Both the position numbers and the translations under genes were made by a program. The notes under the pieces were generated by a model that was not told the DNA's origin, did no database searches, and was given only the letters and a program-made list of their open reading frames with translations. From Pseudomonadota bacterium (GTDB lineage: Bacteria; Pseudomonadota; Gammaproteobacteria; Steroidobacterales; Woeseiaceae), in contig JADFNG010000006.1 in assembly GCA_022563505.1 (NCBI GenBank), positions 1 through 59,773 of the forward strand: a stretch of 59,773 bases of DNA, read 5' to 3'. Positions 28,329 through 38,669 of the stretch are shown here, piece by piece; positions within the stretch are counted from its first letter, which is position 1; every line of letters starts with the position of its first letter.

Positions 28329-28823
28329 ATGACGAAATTTGCTGCTACCGACTACCGCAACCTGTCCGCGCAACTTGCAGCGATGCTGGCGGACGAAACA
28401 GACCCGCTTGCCAACTCCGCGAATTTCGTCGGGCTTCTGTACGCTGAAATCGCCGCCATCAACTGGCTTGGTATTTATGTCTTGCGCGACAACGAATTGG
28501 TTCTCGGCCCGTTTCAGGGCTGCCCTGCCTGCGTCAGAATTTCGCTCGGCCGTGGCGTCTGTGGAACTGCTGCCGAAAATCGCGAAACACTCCGCGTCGC
28601 AGATGTGCATGCATTCGAAGGTCACATCGCGTGCGATGCCGCGTCAAGATCGGAGATTGTCGTGCCACTGATCAGCGATGGGCGACTGTTAGGCGTTCTT
28701 GATATCGACAGCCCGCACACCGATCGTTTCAGCGACGCAGATCAGCAGGAAATTGAAAATCTCTGCGCTGCATTTATCAGCGCACTTGAACGCAACGAAT
28801 TGCGGCTGCCGGACTTTATTTGA
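28329..28823 (+). CDS. msrC: Free methionine-(R)-sulfoxide reductase (GAF type)
   Basis: A 164-residue GAF-domain protein that reduces free Met-R-sulfoxide. Three catalytic cysteines have E. coli YebR spacing: Cys68 (CPAC), Cys78 (GRGVCGTAA) and Cys102 (GHIACDAAS). The Asp/Glu substrate pocket SEIVVPL and GVLDIDSP follows. Its ATG comes directly after the epmA stop codon, so it belongs to the psd-epmA-msrC operon. Its last 8 nt overlap the tail of convergent efp. Confidence 0.93.
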   Translation: MTKFAATDYRNLSAQLAAMLADETDPLANSANFVGLLYAEIAAINWLGIYVLRDNELVLGPFQGCPACVRISLGRGVCGTAAENRETLRVADVHAFEGHIACDAASRSEIVVPLISDGRLLGVLDIDSPHTDRFSDADQQEIENLCAAFISALERNELRLPDFI

Positions 28824-29382
28824 CGCGCGAGACGTATTCGCCGGAGCGGGTATCCACGCGAATCGTTTCACCCTGTTCGACAAAAAGCGGCACACGTACC
28901 ACCGCGCCAGTCACCAGCTTTGCCGGCTTGACGCCGCCACTTGCCGTATCGCCGCGCAGACCCGGATCCGTTTCAGTGATTTCAAGCTCAACGAAATTGG
29001 GCGGTGCAACGATGAGTGGTGAACCGTTCCAGAGCGTGATCTGGCAAACATCCTGTTCCTTGAGCCAGTTCTTTGCGTCACCGACCGCTTTCTCATCGGC
29101 AGCGTACTGCTCAAACGTATCCGGCATCATGAAGTGCCAGAACTCTCCATCCGAATACAGATACTGCATGTCCGTGTCGACAACATCGGCGGCTTCCACG
29201 CTCTCACCGGACTTGAATGTCTTGTCAACGGTCCTGCCGGTCTTCAGATTCTTGATGCGCGTGCGATTGAAGGCCTGGCCTTTGCCCGGCTTGACAAATT
29301 CATTGTCGACGATGATAAAGGGATCACCGTCAAGGATAATGCGCAACCCGGAGCGAAACTCACTCGTGTTGTATTTGGCCAT
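28816..29382 (-). CDS. efp: Translation elongation factor P
   Basis: A 188-residue protein that rescues ribosomes stalled at polyproline. Starts [18 protein letters not shown]; the frame extends upstream to 29547 without family similarity. Lys34 sits in KPGKGQAF, the loop modified by EpmA, whose gene lies next door. The three OB/KOW domains are complete to [10 protein letters not shown]. The gene ends 8 nt inside msrC on the opposite strand. Confidence 0.97.
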   Translation of the reverse strand: MAKYNTSEFRSGLRIILDGDPFIIVDNEFVKPGKGQAFNRTRIKNLKTGRTVDKTFKSGESVEAADVVDTDMQYLYSDGEFWHFMMPDTFEQYAADEKAVGDAKNWLKEQDVCQITLWNGSPLIVAPPNFVELEITETDPGLRGDTASGGVKPAKLVTGAVVRVPLFVEQGETIRVDTRSGEYVSRVK

Positions 29383-29671
29383 AGATTCTTTTCCGAATCG
29401 CATCCCGTAGCGGGCAGCGTATATGTTATGTGAAGTAGCTGAAATCGGCGGCGATATCATACCCGTTCCTGCGGTTGCACGGAACATACTGCCCAAATAC
29501 AGGCGGGCGTTCCGCAAGTCCGCTTCGCAACGGGCGCACGGCAACAACCTGCACCAATAGTTTGAATCCTGTCACGCTTTTGCACATGCAACAGAGACGA
29601 GATCGGGTCGGTTGGTTAGACTCGCCTGATGCTCAATCAGATGACCACATCGGTCCGCCCAGGTTTCTAAA

Positions 29672-31771
29672 TTGCAAGAACACCAAGACGTATTAATTGC
29701 CGTTCTGACGGAAGATCAGGATGACGTGGAACTCGTCAATAGCACTTTGCGTGACGCGGGTCATGTCGCACATTGCCACTGGGTGGAATCAACAGAAGCT
29801 TTTAGCCGGTTTTTACACGAAAACCGTGTCGAGCTGATCATCCAGAATTGCGATAACTATAAAGAAACCATACGCCAGGTCATCAAACAGAAAGACGCGT
29901 ACCAACCCGAAGTGCCCGTACTGGCGATGCAGCAACAGGTCGATGAAGCGCACATTCTGGATGCCATGAAGCAAGGTGCCTGCGATCTCGTGTCGACCCG
30001 CAACAGGGAACGCTTGCACACGGTGGTAACACGCGAACTGCGTGCGTTCAGAATTGAATGCGCGCTTAATTCGACACTGCAGTCAGCGACAACGTATCGC
30101 AAACAGCTTTTCAACTTTATGGAAGGTTCCAGCAGTGCGATCGCCTATATTCAGGAAGGCATCATTACCAGCGCCAACCGCGCCTGGATCGAGTTATTCG
30201 AAGCGACTGACCGTGACGAAGTCATTGGCCTGCCGTTGATGGATAATTTCATCGCAGAAAGCCAGGCTGCCGTGAAGGGTGCGATCATCGCCACCTTGAA
30301 GAAGAAGTGGCAACCGGGTGAGAAACTGATCGCAAAATCACAACTGAGCGAAGCCGATCCGACGACGCTCGAGATCGATTTCCAGCTGGCCGAATTTGAC
30401 GATGGTCCATATGTGCAGATCCGAATTGCCCCGCCGGAAATACCACCGGAGGAACCGACCAAGCTGGTGCACGAAGCGCTCAAGCGAGATCCAACGACAC
30501 TCTTTTTTCACCGTGCGCAATTCATTGAAAGAATAACGAAACGTCTGGCCAAAAAACCGGCGTCCGGACTGCATGTTCTCGTGTATATCAAGCCCGATGA
30601 CTTCTCCCAGATCGCGGAAAAGGTGGGTCTGATCGCCTCCGAAGACGTATTGGCTGTCCTGGCAGATGAGATCCGTAAACGATTGCACCCGCGCGATCTC
30701 GCCGGACGCTTCGAGGGCACGACCATAATGGCCTTGCTGGAGCGCGGCAACGAAAAAGATGCCGAAGCCTGGGCCCGCCAGTTGGTCGACTATATCCACG
30801 ATTTCAATTTCAAAATCGACGGCAAGGAATTACGCCTGACCTGCACGATTGGCGTTTGTACCGTGAGTGGCATATTCGAGAACATGGATGAACTCCTGGC
30901 CGCGGTCGTTGCCGCCCACCAGCAGGGTAAAGACGCCGGTGGCAATACCGCCGCAATGAGCGAAGCAAAAGACGAGGACACCAAAATTCGGCGCCACGAT
31001 GCGCTGTGGGTCAAGCGCATAAAAGCCGCGCTCCGGGACAATCGATTCCGGCTCGCACAACTGCCCATCGCGGGCCTGCGCAGCGAGTCATCGAACATGT
31101 GCGACATGCTTGTGCGCATGGTGGATGAACAGGGTGATGCCGTCATTCCCTCTGAATTCCTGCCTGCCGCCGAGCGCAACAATCTGATGAAAACCATCGA
31201 CCGCTGGATCATTACAGCAGCGATCGAATTTTGCGCAACGCAAAACCCGGACCGCGTATTCGTGCGTTTGTCACAGCAATCGCTGCAGGACAATACGCTG
31301 GTTGACTGGATGGAAGCAGAATTCAGGAAGCAGTCGGTCAACCCGGAAAAACTGTGTGTACAGATTGCCGAAAGGACTGCTGCACGATTCATCAAACCGC
31401 TGACGAAAATGGCCAGGAAATTCCGCGACCTGGGCATCGGGCTGGCACTCGAGCATTTTGGTGCCAACAAAAGCCGTTTCCAGATTCTCGATATCCTCAA
31501 GCCCGACTACATCAAGATTGATGGCGAACTCATGCATTCGTTGATGACCGACACGGCCGTTCAGGAGAGCGTGCGCAGCGTCGTATCCGCCGCCAACCAG
31601 CGCAAGATCGAAACCATTGCCGAGCGAGTCGAGAATGCGAATGAAATGGCGGTGCTGTTCCAGATCGGCATCCACTTCATGCAAGGTCACTACGTCCAAG
31701 AGCCGGAAATCATCCTGCAGGAACATGTGGACGTCGTGCAAACCAGTCTGGAGACCATTGCCAAACGCTGA
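29672..31771 (+). CDS. FimX-like REC/PAS protein with degenerate GGDEF and EAL domains
   Basis: A 699-residue cytoplasmic protein, close to the length of P. aeruginosa FimX (691). The start is TTG 29672 with AGG 8 nt upstream; the frame is closed at 29642, leaving no earlier start. Order: receiver-like (1-125, phospho-Asp position not conserved), PAS (about 140-260), GGDEF (about 285-430) with RFEGTT in place of GGDEF, EAL (about 445-690) with CDMLV in place of EAL. Both enzymatic sites are therefore lost; the DYIKIDGELM and FGANKSRF loops remain. FimX is a c-di-GMP-binding polar regulator of type IV pilus assembly. The next gene is a FimV-like polar protein, which supports that role. Confidence 0.82.
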   Translation: MQEHQDVLIAVLTEDQDDVELVNSTLRDAGHVAHCHWVESTEAFSRFLHENRVELIIQNCDNYKETIRQVIKQKDAYQPEVPVLAMQQQVDEAHILDAMKQGACDLVSTRNRERLHTVVTRELRAFRIECALNSTLQSATTYRKQLFNFMEGSSSAIAYIQEGIITSANRAWIELFEATDRDEVIGLPLMDNFIAESQAAVKGAIIATLKKKWQPGEKLIAKSQLSEADPTTLEIDFQLAEFDDGPYVQIRIAPPEIPPEEPTKLVHEALKRDPTTLFFHRAQFIERITKRLAKKPASGLHVLVYIKPDDFSQIAEKVGLIASEDVLAVLADEIRKRLHPRDLAGRFEGTTIMALLERGNEKDAEAWARQLVDYIHDFNFKIDGKELRLTCTIGVCTVSGIFENMDELLAAVVAAHQQGKDAGGNTAAMSEAKDEDTKIRRHDALWVKRIKAALRDNRFRLAQLPIAGLRSESSNMCDMLVRMVDEQGDAVIPSEFLPAAERNNLMKTIDRWIITAAIEFCATQNPDRVFVRLSQQSLQDNTLVDWMEAEFRKQSVNPEKLCVQIAERTAARFIKPLTKMARKFRDLGIGLALEHFGANKSRFQILDILKPDYIKIDGELMHSLMTDTAVQESVRSVVSAANQRKIETIAERVENANEMAVLFQIGIHFMQGHYVQEPEIILQEHVDVVQTSLETIAKR

Positions 31772-32033
31772 CACCGGCTTGATCGCAGGATGCGACTCCC
31801 GCGGATTAAGTAAAATCAATAACGCAGCAAACTGTGAATGAAATCACATTTCGTTTCGCGGACGACTTCCTGTGCACAGCAATGCGCTAAACATAGAATA
31901 GGGACACATACAGCGCTGGTGGTATTCGTTACAGTCGTCAGAGTGCCGCGTCTTAAAGCGTGTGTGCCAGGCACGGATGCTGCCGCAACACAGCATGCAA
32001 ATGACCGAATAAATGGATGCGGAGATCAGGATT

Positions 32034-34199
32034 GTGACAGCAACACCAGAAAGAAAGGGAGGCCACGGCAGAGCCGGGTGGTCAGTATTGAGTACACACA
32101 AGAGCAACAGGCGGCTGTTACCAGCGCTTATTGCAGGCAGTGCTTGCGGCCTGATCGCGGGACCTTCATCTGCGCTGCAGCTTGGTGAACTCGATGTTCA
32201 GTCCACGCTGGGACAACCATTGCGGGCCAGTATCGCTTTCGCATTGAACCCAAACGAGCAACTGTTCAATCACTGCGTCCGCCTGGGATCGGGAAAGTCG
32301 CCCGACGGCCTGCCGATGTTGCGCAATACAACGCTGTCGATCGCCAATGGCACTATTGTGCTCACCGGCAAATCGCCCTTGCGTGAACCGATGATTGCCG
32401 TGCAAATCGCTGTTGATTGTTCCTACACCGCCAACCTCACGCGTTCCTATACGATCATGCTGGATCCGGCGCGGCCGTTCACAGCAATAGTGGCAAACAA
32501 GCCGGCAACTGCTTCTGTTGCCCCCCAAACGGTGATCAAACGTAGCCTGGCCACCCCCCCATCCACGGTGGAGACTGCGCCGATTCCGTTGCACACCGAG
32601 TACACGGTGCAGGTGGGGGATACCTTGTCCGACATCGCCACACGCATCGAGAATCGTCCGATCGGATTGTGGCCTGCCGTCAACGCCATATTCGCCGCAA
32701 ACCCGGATGCCTTCATCAACAATGACATCAATCGCTTGCGAGCAGGCAGCCGACTGACCATTCCCGGCTTCGATAACATCACTGCACCAACCCTGAGCAG
32801 CAATATTGTCACGCCAGAACCTGTCGCTGCGGTTGCCGCGCCTGTAGCTGAAGCGTCTGCCGCTTATTCCGGCTACGTAGCAGACGACACTGCAACAGTG
32901 CTGGCATCCACAACGCTGTCTTCTGCGGATGCGGTCGATGAGACACCGGTCAGTGAGCCGGTCCTGCCGGCCGTGACAGCTGCCCCGTCAATGGCCACCA
33001 TCCAGCCGGGTGACATTTCAGTGGGTGGCGACAGCGCATTTGTGTCGCCCATCGAAGCCGCGGTTGAAGCTCCCGTTGCGTCAACAGACCTGCAACAACC
33101 GACTGTTACCGAGGCGCTTGTCGCACAGCCGACACCCGTCGTTCCGGTGGTGGTAAGCAAGCCCGGGACGAATTCCCTGGACCGAACCAGCGGCAACTGG
33201 TCGTGGATGTTCTGGCTCGCCGGTTCAGGCATGGCCCTCATTCTTGGCCTGCTCTTGTTCGGCCGCAAACTGCGGGACCGATTCGGCTCGGTCGCCATCG
33301 GTGCGCCCGTTGAGCCTGTTGAGCCTGTTGAGCCTGTTGTGCAGGACGATGACGAAACAGCACGCAATGAAGCCCTCAGCGAAGTCGATTTCCCGCTCCA
33401 GGACACACAATCGTCTGGCGAGGAATACGTTTTGGACGCGGATCTCGGCGCGGGAACCGGCCTGAATGACAGCGGCGATATCGACGTTGCCCAGGACTTC
33501 GGGTTCGCCACCAACGGTGATTCGGACGTTGAGCTGGACTTGCTGCTTCCCGAGGAAGTCGAGCAGGAACCTGAGTCGCATCCGACCGACATCATACCGC
33601 CGCAGCGTGTTGAAGATACGTCGATATTGGTAGCCGAGGAGTTGCCGGCGGACGATGATGAATACGACCTGTCAATGATCGTCGACGCGACCAAGCAACA
33701 TCTGGGTGACGATGCATCGACCGAAAAAGACTTGCATGCCGTACCGTTCGACAGGGAATCTGACGATGATTTCGATGTTGAGTGCACGCTGAACGATAAA
33801 TTCGGCCTCAATGCGCTGGAGCAGGACTACGAAGATGAATTGACTGCAACCCAGGCGGCAAATAAGGAAATCGAAAAAGCCGCTGCTGAGTTGACGCTGC
33901 GCATGCTCGAGTCATCCGCTGACAAAACGACCGAGATGCCAGTCGCTGACAGCGATGACGACACCGTTGAGGGGAAAACAGCCGAGATGCCGGGTGCAGG
34001 CGAAAAGGCCGAGATCACCTCGGAAGTGACGGTCCAGATGCCCGGCACCGCTCAAGCCACGAACGAGGAGTTTGCAGATCTGGATGACACCGGCATCAAT
34101 GACGAACGCACGGCACAGTTGCCTGCCGCCGAAAACGATCCGACCACCGAGATGGTGGTTGAGTCCGGACGGCTGAATAGCAAAAAATCCGCGGGTTAA
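32034..34199 (+). CDS. Second FimV-like LysM membrane protein
   Basis: About 721 residues. GTG 32034 is preferred over ATG 32013 because GGAG lies 9 nt upstream. Order: signal peptide (LLPALIAGSACGLIAGPSSA), FimV N-terminal domain (LQLGELDVQSTLGQPLRASIAF), LysM (YTVQVGDTLSDIATRI, about 200-260), Pro/Val/Thr-rich periplasmic linker, one membrane segment (WMFWLAGSGMALILGLLLFG, about 390-410), long acidic cytoplasmic tail. The tail has EPVEPVEPV from a 9-bp tandem repeat and five T-x-[EQ]-[ML]-P-like motifs shared with FimV. It lacks the C-terminal TPR domain of FimV. Located 262 nt after the FimX-like gene. Probably another polar landmark; function inferred. Confidence 0.8.
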   Translation: MTATPERKGGHGRAGWSVLSTHKSNRRLLPALIAGSACGLIAGPSSALQLGELDVQSTLGQPLRASIAFALNPNEQLFNHCVRLGSGKSPDGLPMLRNTTLSIANGTIVLTGKSPLREPMIAVQIAVDCSYTANLTRSYTIMLDPARPFTAIVANKPATASVAPQTVIKRSLATPPSTVETAPIPLHTEYTVQVGDTLSDIATRIENRPIGLWPAVNAIFAANPDAFINNDINRLRAGSRLTIPGFDNITAPTLSSNIVTPEPVAAVAAPVAEASAAYSGYVADDTATVLASTTLSSADAVDETPVSEPVLPAVTAAPSMATIQPGDISVGGDSAFVSPIEAAVEAPVASTDLQQPTVTEALVAQPTPVVPVVVSKPGTNSLDRTSGNWSWMFWLAGSGMALILGLLLFGRKLRDRFGSVAIGAPVEPVEPVEPVVQDDDETARNEALSEVDFPLQDTQSSGEEYVLDADLGAGTGLNDSGDIDVAQDFGFATNGDSDVELDLLLPEEVEQEPESHPTDIIPPQRVEDTSILVAEELPADDDEYDLSMIVDATKQHLGDDASTEKDLHAVPFDRESDDDFDVECTLNDKFGLNALEQDYEDELTATQAANKEIEKAAAELTLRMLESSADKTTEMPVADSDDDTVEGKTAEMPGAGEKAEITSEVTVQMPGTAQATNEEFADLDDTGINDERTAQLPAAENDPTTEMVVESGRLNSKKSAG

Positions 34200-34227
34200 G
34201 CCGTCATACCGCGTGCTCGAATCTCAT

Positions 34228-34253
34228 GGGTCGCGCCTCCTGAGGCGCGACCC
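34228..34253. terminator. Perfect REP-derived palindrome between convergent genes
   Basis: GGGTCGCGCCTC-CT-GAGGCGCGACCC is a 12-bp perfect stem with a 2-nt spacer. It lies between the fimV-like stop (34199) and the parC stop (34257). It is a compact form of the REP repeat and could stop or stabilise both convergent transcripts, though there is no U tract. Confidence 0.65.
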
Positions 34254-34256
34254 ACG

Positions 34257-36509
34257 TTAGTCTCCCGCGGATAATCGCACGACTTTGCGCCAGCCTTTCG
34301 GCAGGAACCGCCCACGCATCGCGCGCTCACCGTAGTAATGATCAAGACCGTCCCACTTGATGGTCATCGTGCGAGTATCGGTGTGCACCTGCAGATCATC
34401 GTCCTCGGCCACCACTGCGACCGCAGCCAGATGCTCCTCAGCCGCTTTGTACATTTTTGACGGGATATTCATGAGCTTCAGGCCCTTGCCTTTCGCAAGC
34501 AATGGCAGTTCATCCATCTCAAACAGCAACAATCGCCCGAGTGACGTCACCGCAGCAATAAGGCATTCAGCATCAGCCGGCACCCTCATTGGCACAACAG
34601 CCTTGCCTCCGGAGGGCACCCGAAGAATCGCCTTGCCCGCCTTGTTTCGCGACACCAGGTCCTGCAGCGTCGCGATAAACCCGTAGCCTGCGTCGCTCGC
34701 CAGGAGCCATCGATCCGTTGGCTCACCGATCATCGCGCCGCAAAAGACAGCACCGTCCGGCGGCTTGAAGCGACCGGACAGCGGTTCACCCTGCCCGCGC
34801 GCGGATGGCAGCAACTGCGCCAGGACGCTGTAAACGCGACCGGTACTGTCCACGAACATGGCGAGTTGATTACTGCGGCCGGGTGCGGAGGCGAGAAATC
34901 CATCTCCGGATTTGTAATTCAATGTCAGTGGATCGATCTCATGGCCTTTCGTCGCACGGGCCCAGCCGCGCTGCGACAGCACCACCGTAACGGGCTCACT
35001 GGCGACCAGCTGAGTTTCATCCAAAGCCTGGGCGGCCTGCCGTGAGACGATTGTCGTGCGGCGTGCATCGCCATAACTCTCTGCGTCTTCGAGGATTTCC
35101 TTCTTGATCAGGGTCTTTAACCGGGCCGCACTCTGCAGGATCTTTTGCAGTCCGTCCCGCTCCTCGTTCAGTTCATCCTGCTCACCGCGCATTTTCATCT
35201 CCTCCAGTTTAGCGAGATTGCGCAGGCGGAGATTCAGAATGGCTTCAGCCTGAATGTCGAGCAGCTTGAAGCGTTTCATCAACACGGGTTTTGGCTTGTC
35301 CTCACGCCGAATGATCGCAATCACTTCATCGATATTGAGATAAGCGACCAGCAGGCCGTCCAGGATCAGCAAACGATCGCTGACAATCTGCAAGCGATGC
35401 TGCAACCGTCGCGTGACCGTATCCTTGCGAAACTTGAGCCACTCGGTCAGCAGCCCGATCAGAGTGAACGTCCGTGGCCGGCCATCCAGCGCGATGATGT
35501 TCATGTTGACCCGCACGGTGCGTTCCAGCGAGGTCGTCGAAAACAGATGCGACATCAATTCCTCAACATTCACTCGCTTCGATTTCGGTGTGATGACGAG
35601 GCGAATGGGATCTTCGTGATCGGATTCGTCCCGCAGGTCTTCAACCATCGGCAATTTCTTGTTGCGCATCTGCGCCGCAATCTGCTCGAGAATCTTGTTA
35701 CCCGAAATCTGGTAGGGCAGTGCGTGGATAACAATATCGCCGTTGTCCATGGTGTAGGACGCACGCAGCCGCAGCGTGCCATTGCCGGTTTCATAAATCG
35801 CCCTGATGTCACTCGTTGGCGAAACCAGCTCACCACCTGTTGGAAAATCCGGACCCTTGATATGCTTCATGATGTCCGTGATGGTTGCTTTCGGCTTGTC
35901 GATGAGGTGGATAACCGCGCTCGCCACTTCACGCAAATTGTGCGGCGGCAGATCCGTCGAGAGTCCCACGGCAATCCCCATCGTGCCATTGAGCAACAAG
36001 TTGGGCAGGCGCGCCGGCAAGACCACCGGCTCGTCCATGGTGCCATCGAAATTGGCAACCCAATCGACCGTACCCAGCCCGAGTTCCTGCAATAAACTGC
36101 GCGCATACGGCTTGAGCCGCGACTCGGTATAGCGCATCGCGGCGAATGATTTCGGATCGTCAGTCGAACCCCAGTTTCCCTGGCCATCGACCAGGGAATA
36201 CCGATAGGAAAAATCCTGCGCCATGAGCACCATGGCTTCGTAACACGCCGAATCGCCATGCGGATGATACTTGCCAATGACATCACCCACGGTACGCGCC
36301 GATTTCTTCGGCTTTTGCCCGGCAGACAAGCCGAGCTCACTCATCGCATAAATGATGCGCCGCTGTACCGGCTTCAACCCATCACCGATTTGTGGCAGCG
36401 CACGATCGAGAATGACGTACATCGAGTAATCGAGATACGCTTTCTCCGTGTATTCCTTCAGCGGCAGCTGTTCGACACCTTCAAGATTCAGTTGGTTTTG
36501 CATGCTCAT
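34257..36509 (-). CDS. parC: DNA topoisomerase IV subunit A
   Basis: A 750-residue type IIA topoisomerase A subunit that decatenates daughter chromosomes. The catalytic Tyr is in [10 protein letters not shown]. The quinolone-resistance region [19 protein letters not shown] has the wild-type Ser and Glu of sensitive enzymes. The C-terminal domain is a shortened beta-pinwheel typical of ParC and not GyrA (no GyrA box QRRGGKG). It overlaps parE by 4 nt. Confidence 0.97.
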   Translation of the reverse strand: MSMQNQLNLEGVEQLPLKEYTEKAYLDYSMYVILDRALPQIGDGLKPVQRRIIYAMSELGLSAGQKPKKSARTVGDVIGKYHPHGDSACYEAMVLMAQDFSYRYSLVDGQGNWGSTDDPKSFAAMRYTESRLKPYARSLLQELGLGTVDWVANFDGTMDEPVVLPARLPNLLLNGTMGIAVGLSTDLPPHNLREVASAVIHLIDKPKATITDIMKHIKGPDFPTGGELVSPTSDIRAIYETGNGTLRLRASYTMDNGDIVIHALPYQISGNKILEQIAAQMRNKKLPMVEDLRDESDHEDPIRLVITPKSKRVNVEELMSHLFSTTSLERTVRVNMNIIALDGRPRTFTLIGLLTEWLKFRKDTVTRRLQHRLQIVSDRLLILDGLLVAYLNIDEVIAIIRREDKPKPVLMKRFKLLDIQAEAILNLRLRNLAKLEEMKMRGEQDELNEERDGLQKILQSAARLKTLIKKEILEDAESYGDARRTTIVSRQAAQALDETQLVASEPVTVVLSQRGWARATKGHEIDPLTLNYKSGDGFLASAPGRSNQLAMFVDSTGRVYSVLAQLLPSARGQGEPLSGRFKPPDGAVFCGAMIGEPTDRWLLASDAGYGFIATLQDLVSRNKAGKAILRVPSGGKAVVPMRVPADAECLIAAVTSLGRLLLFEMDELPLLAKGKGLKLMNIPSKMYKAAEEHLAAVAVVAEDDDLQVHTDTRTMTIKWDGLDHYYGERAMRGRFLPKGWRKVVRLSAGD

Positions 36510-38392
36510 ATTTCCGCCAGGTTCCCTTTCTTCTCCAACCAGCTACGACGGTCCGCGGAACGCTTTTTGGCCAGCAACATGTCCATCAATTGATCCGTGT
36601 TATCCCGAGCCTTGACCGTAAGTTGCACCAGGCGTCGCGTGTCGCGGTTCATGGTGGTTTCGCGCAATTGCTCGGGATTCATTTCGCCGAGCCCCTTGAA
36701 GCGGGTCACCAGCACTTTGCCGCGCAACTTTTCGGCATCGATTCGATCCAGAACTCCCTGGCGCTCGCTTTCGTCCAGTGCGTAATAGACCGCCTTGCCC
36801 ACATCAATGCGATACAGCGGCGGCATGGCAATGTACACATGCCCGGCCAGCACCAATTCACGAAAGTGGCGCAGGAACAAGGCACAAAGCAAGGTTGCGA
36901 TGTGCGCACCGTCGGAATCGGCATCCGCGAGTATACAAATCTTGTGATAACGAAGATTGCTGATGTCATCGGTACCTGGATCGACACCCAGAGCAACGCT
37001 GATATCGTGCACTTCCTGCGATGCCAGTATCTCGCTGCTATCGATTTCCCAGGTATTCAGGATCTTGCCCCGCAGCGGCATGATCGCCTGCGTATTGCGA
37101 TCACGCGCCTGCTTCGCGGAACCGCCGGCCGAATCGCCCTCAACCAGGAAAATTTCACACAGCGCAGGCTCCTGAGAGGTACAGTCCGCCAGCTTGCCGG
37201 GCAAGGCCGGGCCGGAAACAATCTTCTTACGCACGATTTTTTTCGCCGCTTTCAGTCTTTTTTGCGCTTTGTCGATCGCCAACCGGGCGATCAGGTCTCC
37301 AGTTTCCGGATGCTGATTGAGCCATAGCGAAAAACTGTCTTTGATGATGCCGGAGACGAAGGTGGCGGATTCACGTGACGACAATCGCTCTTTCGTTTGT
37401 CCGGAGAACTGGGGATCCTCGAGTTTCACGCTTAACACGAAACTCAGGCCGTCCCATATATCCTCTGGCACAAGCTGGACGCCACGTGGCAACAAGCTGC
37501 GAAAATCGCAGAATTCACGCATCGCATTGGTCAACCCGGTGCGCAGTCCATTGACGTGCGTACCGCCCTGCGGCGTCGGCACCAGATTCACATAACTTTC
37601 GGTCACGACCTGGCCCTCACCGGTATGCCAGACGAGTGCCCAGTCGATGACCTCATTATTGCCGGTCATGCTGCCATTGAAAGGCTCCTGCGGCAGGTGC
37701 TCGACGTTGTCGATGGCTTCCAGCAAGTACTCCTCGAGGCCACCCGAATAACACCACTCAATTTTTTCCGCGGGCTTTTCGAGGGTCAGATTGACCCTCA
37801 AACCGGGACACAATACGGCCTTCGCCTTAAGCATGTGCTTCAGCCGCGGTAGCGAAATGTTGACGGAATCGAAATACTGCGGATCGGGCCAGAAGCGGAT
37901 GGTCGTGCCGGTATTGGCCTTGCCCACCTTGCCAACGACCTCAAGCTTGCCGCGCTTCCTGCCGCTGGCAAAACTCAGGTTGTATTCCTTGCCATTGCGA
38001 CGAATCCAGATTTCCAGGTTCTTCGACAGTGCGTTGACCACGGAAACGCCCACGCCGTGCAAGCCACCGGCGTACTGATAATTTTCCTTGTTGAATTTTG
38101 CGCCCGCGTGCAGGCGCGTCAGAATTAATTCGACGCCGGGGATTTTTTCCCTGGGATGGATATCGACAGGCATGCCGCGGCCGTCATCGCCCACTTCGAC
38201 GGAACCGTCTTTGTACAGCGTGACTTCGATTTTTTTACAGTGCCCCGCCAGCGCCTCATCAACACTGTTGTCGACGACTTCGTGGACCAGATGGTTCGGT
38301 CGCGTCGTATCCGTGTACATTCCGGGGCGCCGCCGTACCGGTTCAAGACCCGTCAGGACCTCGATATCAGCCGCGTCGTATCGTTTACTCAT
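36506..38392 (-). CDS. parE: DNA topoisomerase IV subunit B
   Basis: A 628-residue GHKL ATPase subunit. ATP-binding [11 protein letters not shown] and DDGRGMPVD (about 40-90), [15 protein letters not shown], and the TOPRIM motifs [15 protein letters not shown] and [10 protein letters not shown] are all intact. It pairs with parC through a 4-nt overlap, so the subunits are coupled. Start [26 protein letters not shown] is standard. Confidence 0.97.
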   Translation of the reverse strand: MSKRYDAADIEVLTGLEPVRRRPGMYTDTTRPNHLVHEVVDNSVDEALAGHCKKIEVTLYKDGSVEVGDDGRGMPVDIHPREKIPGVELILTRLHAGAKFNKENYQYAGGLHGVGVSVVNALSKNLEIWIRRNGKEYNLSFASGRKRGKLEVVGKVGKANTGTTIRFWPDPQYFDSVNISLPRLKHMLKAKAVLCPGLRVNLTLEKPAEKIEWCYSGGLEEYLLEAIDNVEHLPQEPFNGSMTGNNEVIDWALVWHTGEGQVVTESYVNLVPTPQGGTHVNGLRTGLTNAMREFCDFRSLLPRGVQLVPEDIWDGLSFVLSVKLEDPQFSGQTKERLSSRESATFVSGIIKDSFSLWLNQHPETGDLIARLAIDKAQKRLKAAKKIVRKKIVSGPALPGKLADCTSQEPALCEIFLVEGDSAGGSAKQARDRNTQAIMPLRGKILNTWEIDSSEILASQEVHDISVALGVDPGTDDISNLRYHKICILADADSDGAHIATLLCALFLRHFRELVLAGHVYIAMPPLYRIDVGKAVYYALDESERQGVLDRIDAEKLRGKVLVTRFKGLGEMNPEQLRETTMNRDTRRLVQLTVKARDNTDQLMDMLLAKKRSADRRSWLEKKGNLAEI

Positions 38393-38472
38393 TTACCTCT
38401 CAGCCAAGCGATTTGAGCCCGGCGAGATTCTAGCAGGAAGAACAGCATTTCGCTTGAGACTAATTTCTTGTT

Positions 38473-38640
38473 GGCACTCTTGCAGGAGCGTCTCCTGAGG
38501 CGCGAATGTCGTGAGCCCGACCGTGCGCCGGGCAACGTATTTACGAGGGTGCCAATAGAAACCCTTCTGCGAATCGTGATGGTGGGATTCTCTTGAGTCT
38601 GATCGCGCCTCAGGAGACGCTCCTACAAGTTTGCTATTGG
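38473..38640. repeat. REP-like repeats upstream of parE
   Basis: Two units. The first is TGCAGGAGCGTCTCCTGAGGCGCGAA followed by a diverged second arm and GAGGGTGCCAATAGAAA (38473-38553). The second is TGATCGCGCCTCAGGAGACGCTCCTAC (38600-38627) and tail. They fill the gap between the DUF3501 gene and parE. Confidence 0.8.
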
Positions 38641-38669
38641 TATCTCGGTGAAAATGACGCAAGAAGTGC

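Noticed and set aside
31838-32188. A 116-residue plus-strand open frame upstream of the second FimV-like gene
   Set aside because: It overlaps the FimV-like start in another frame, has no family motif and no clear ribosome-binding site; probably leader DNA.
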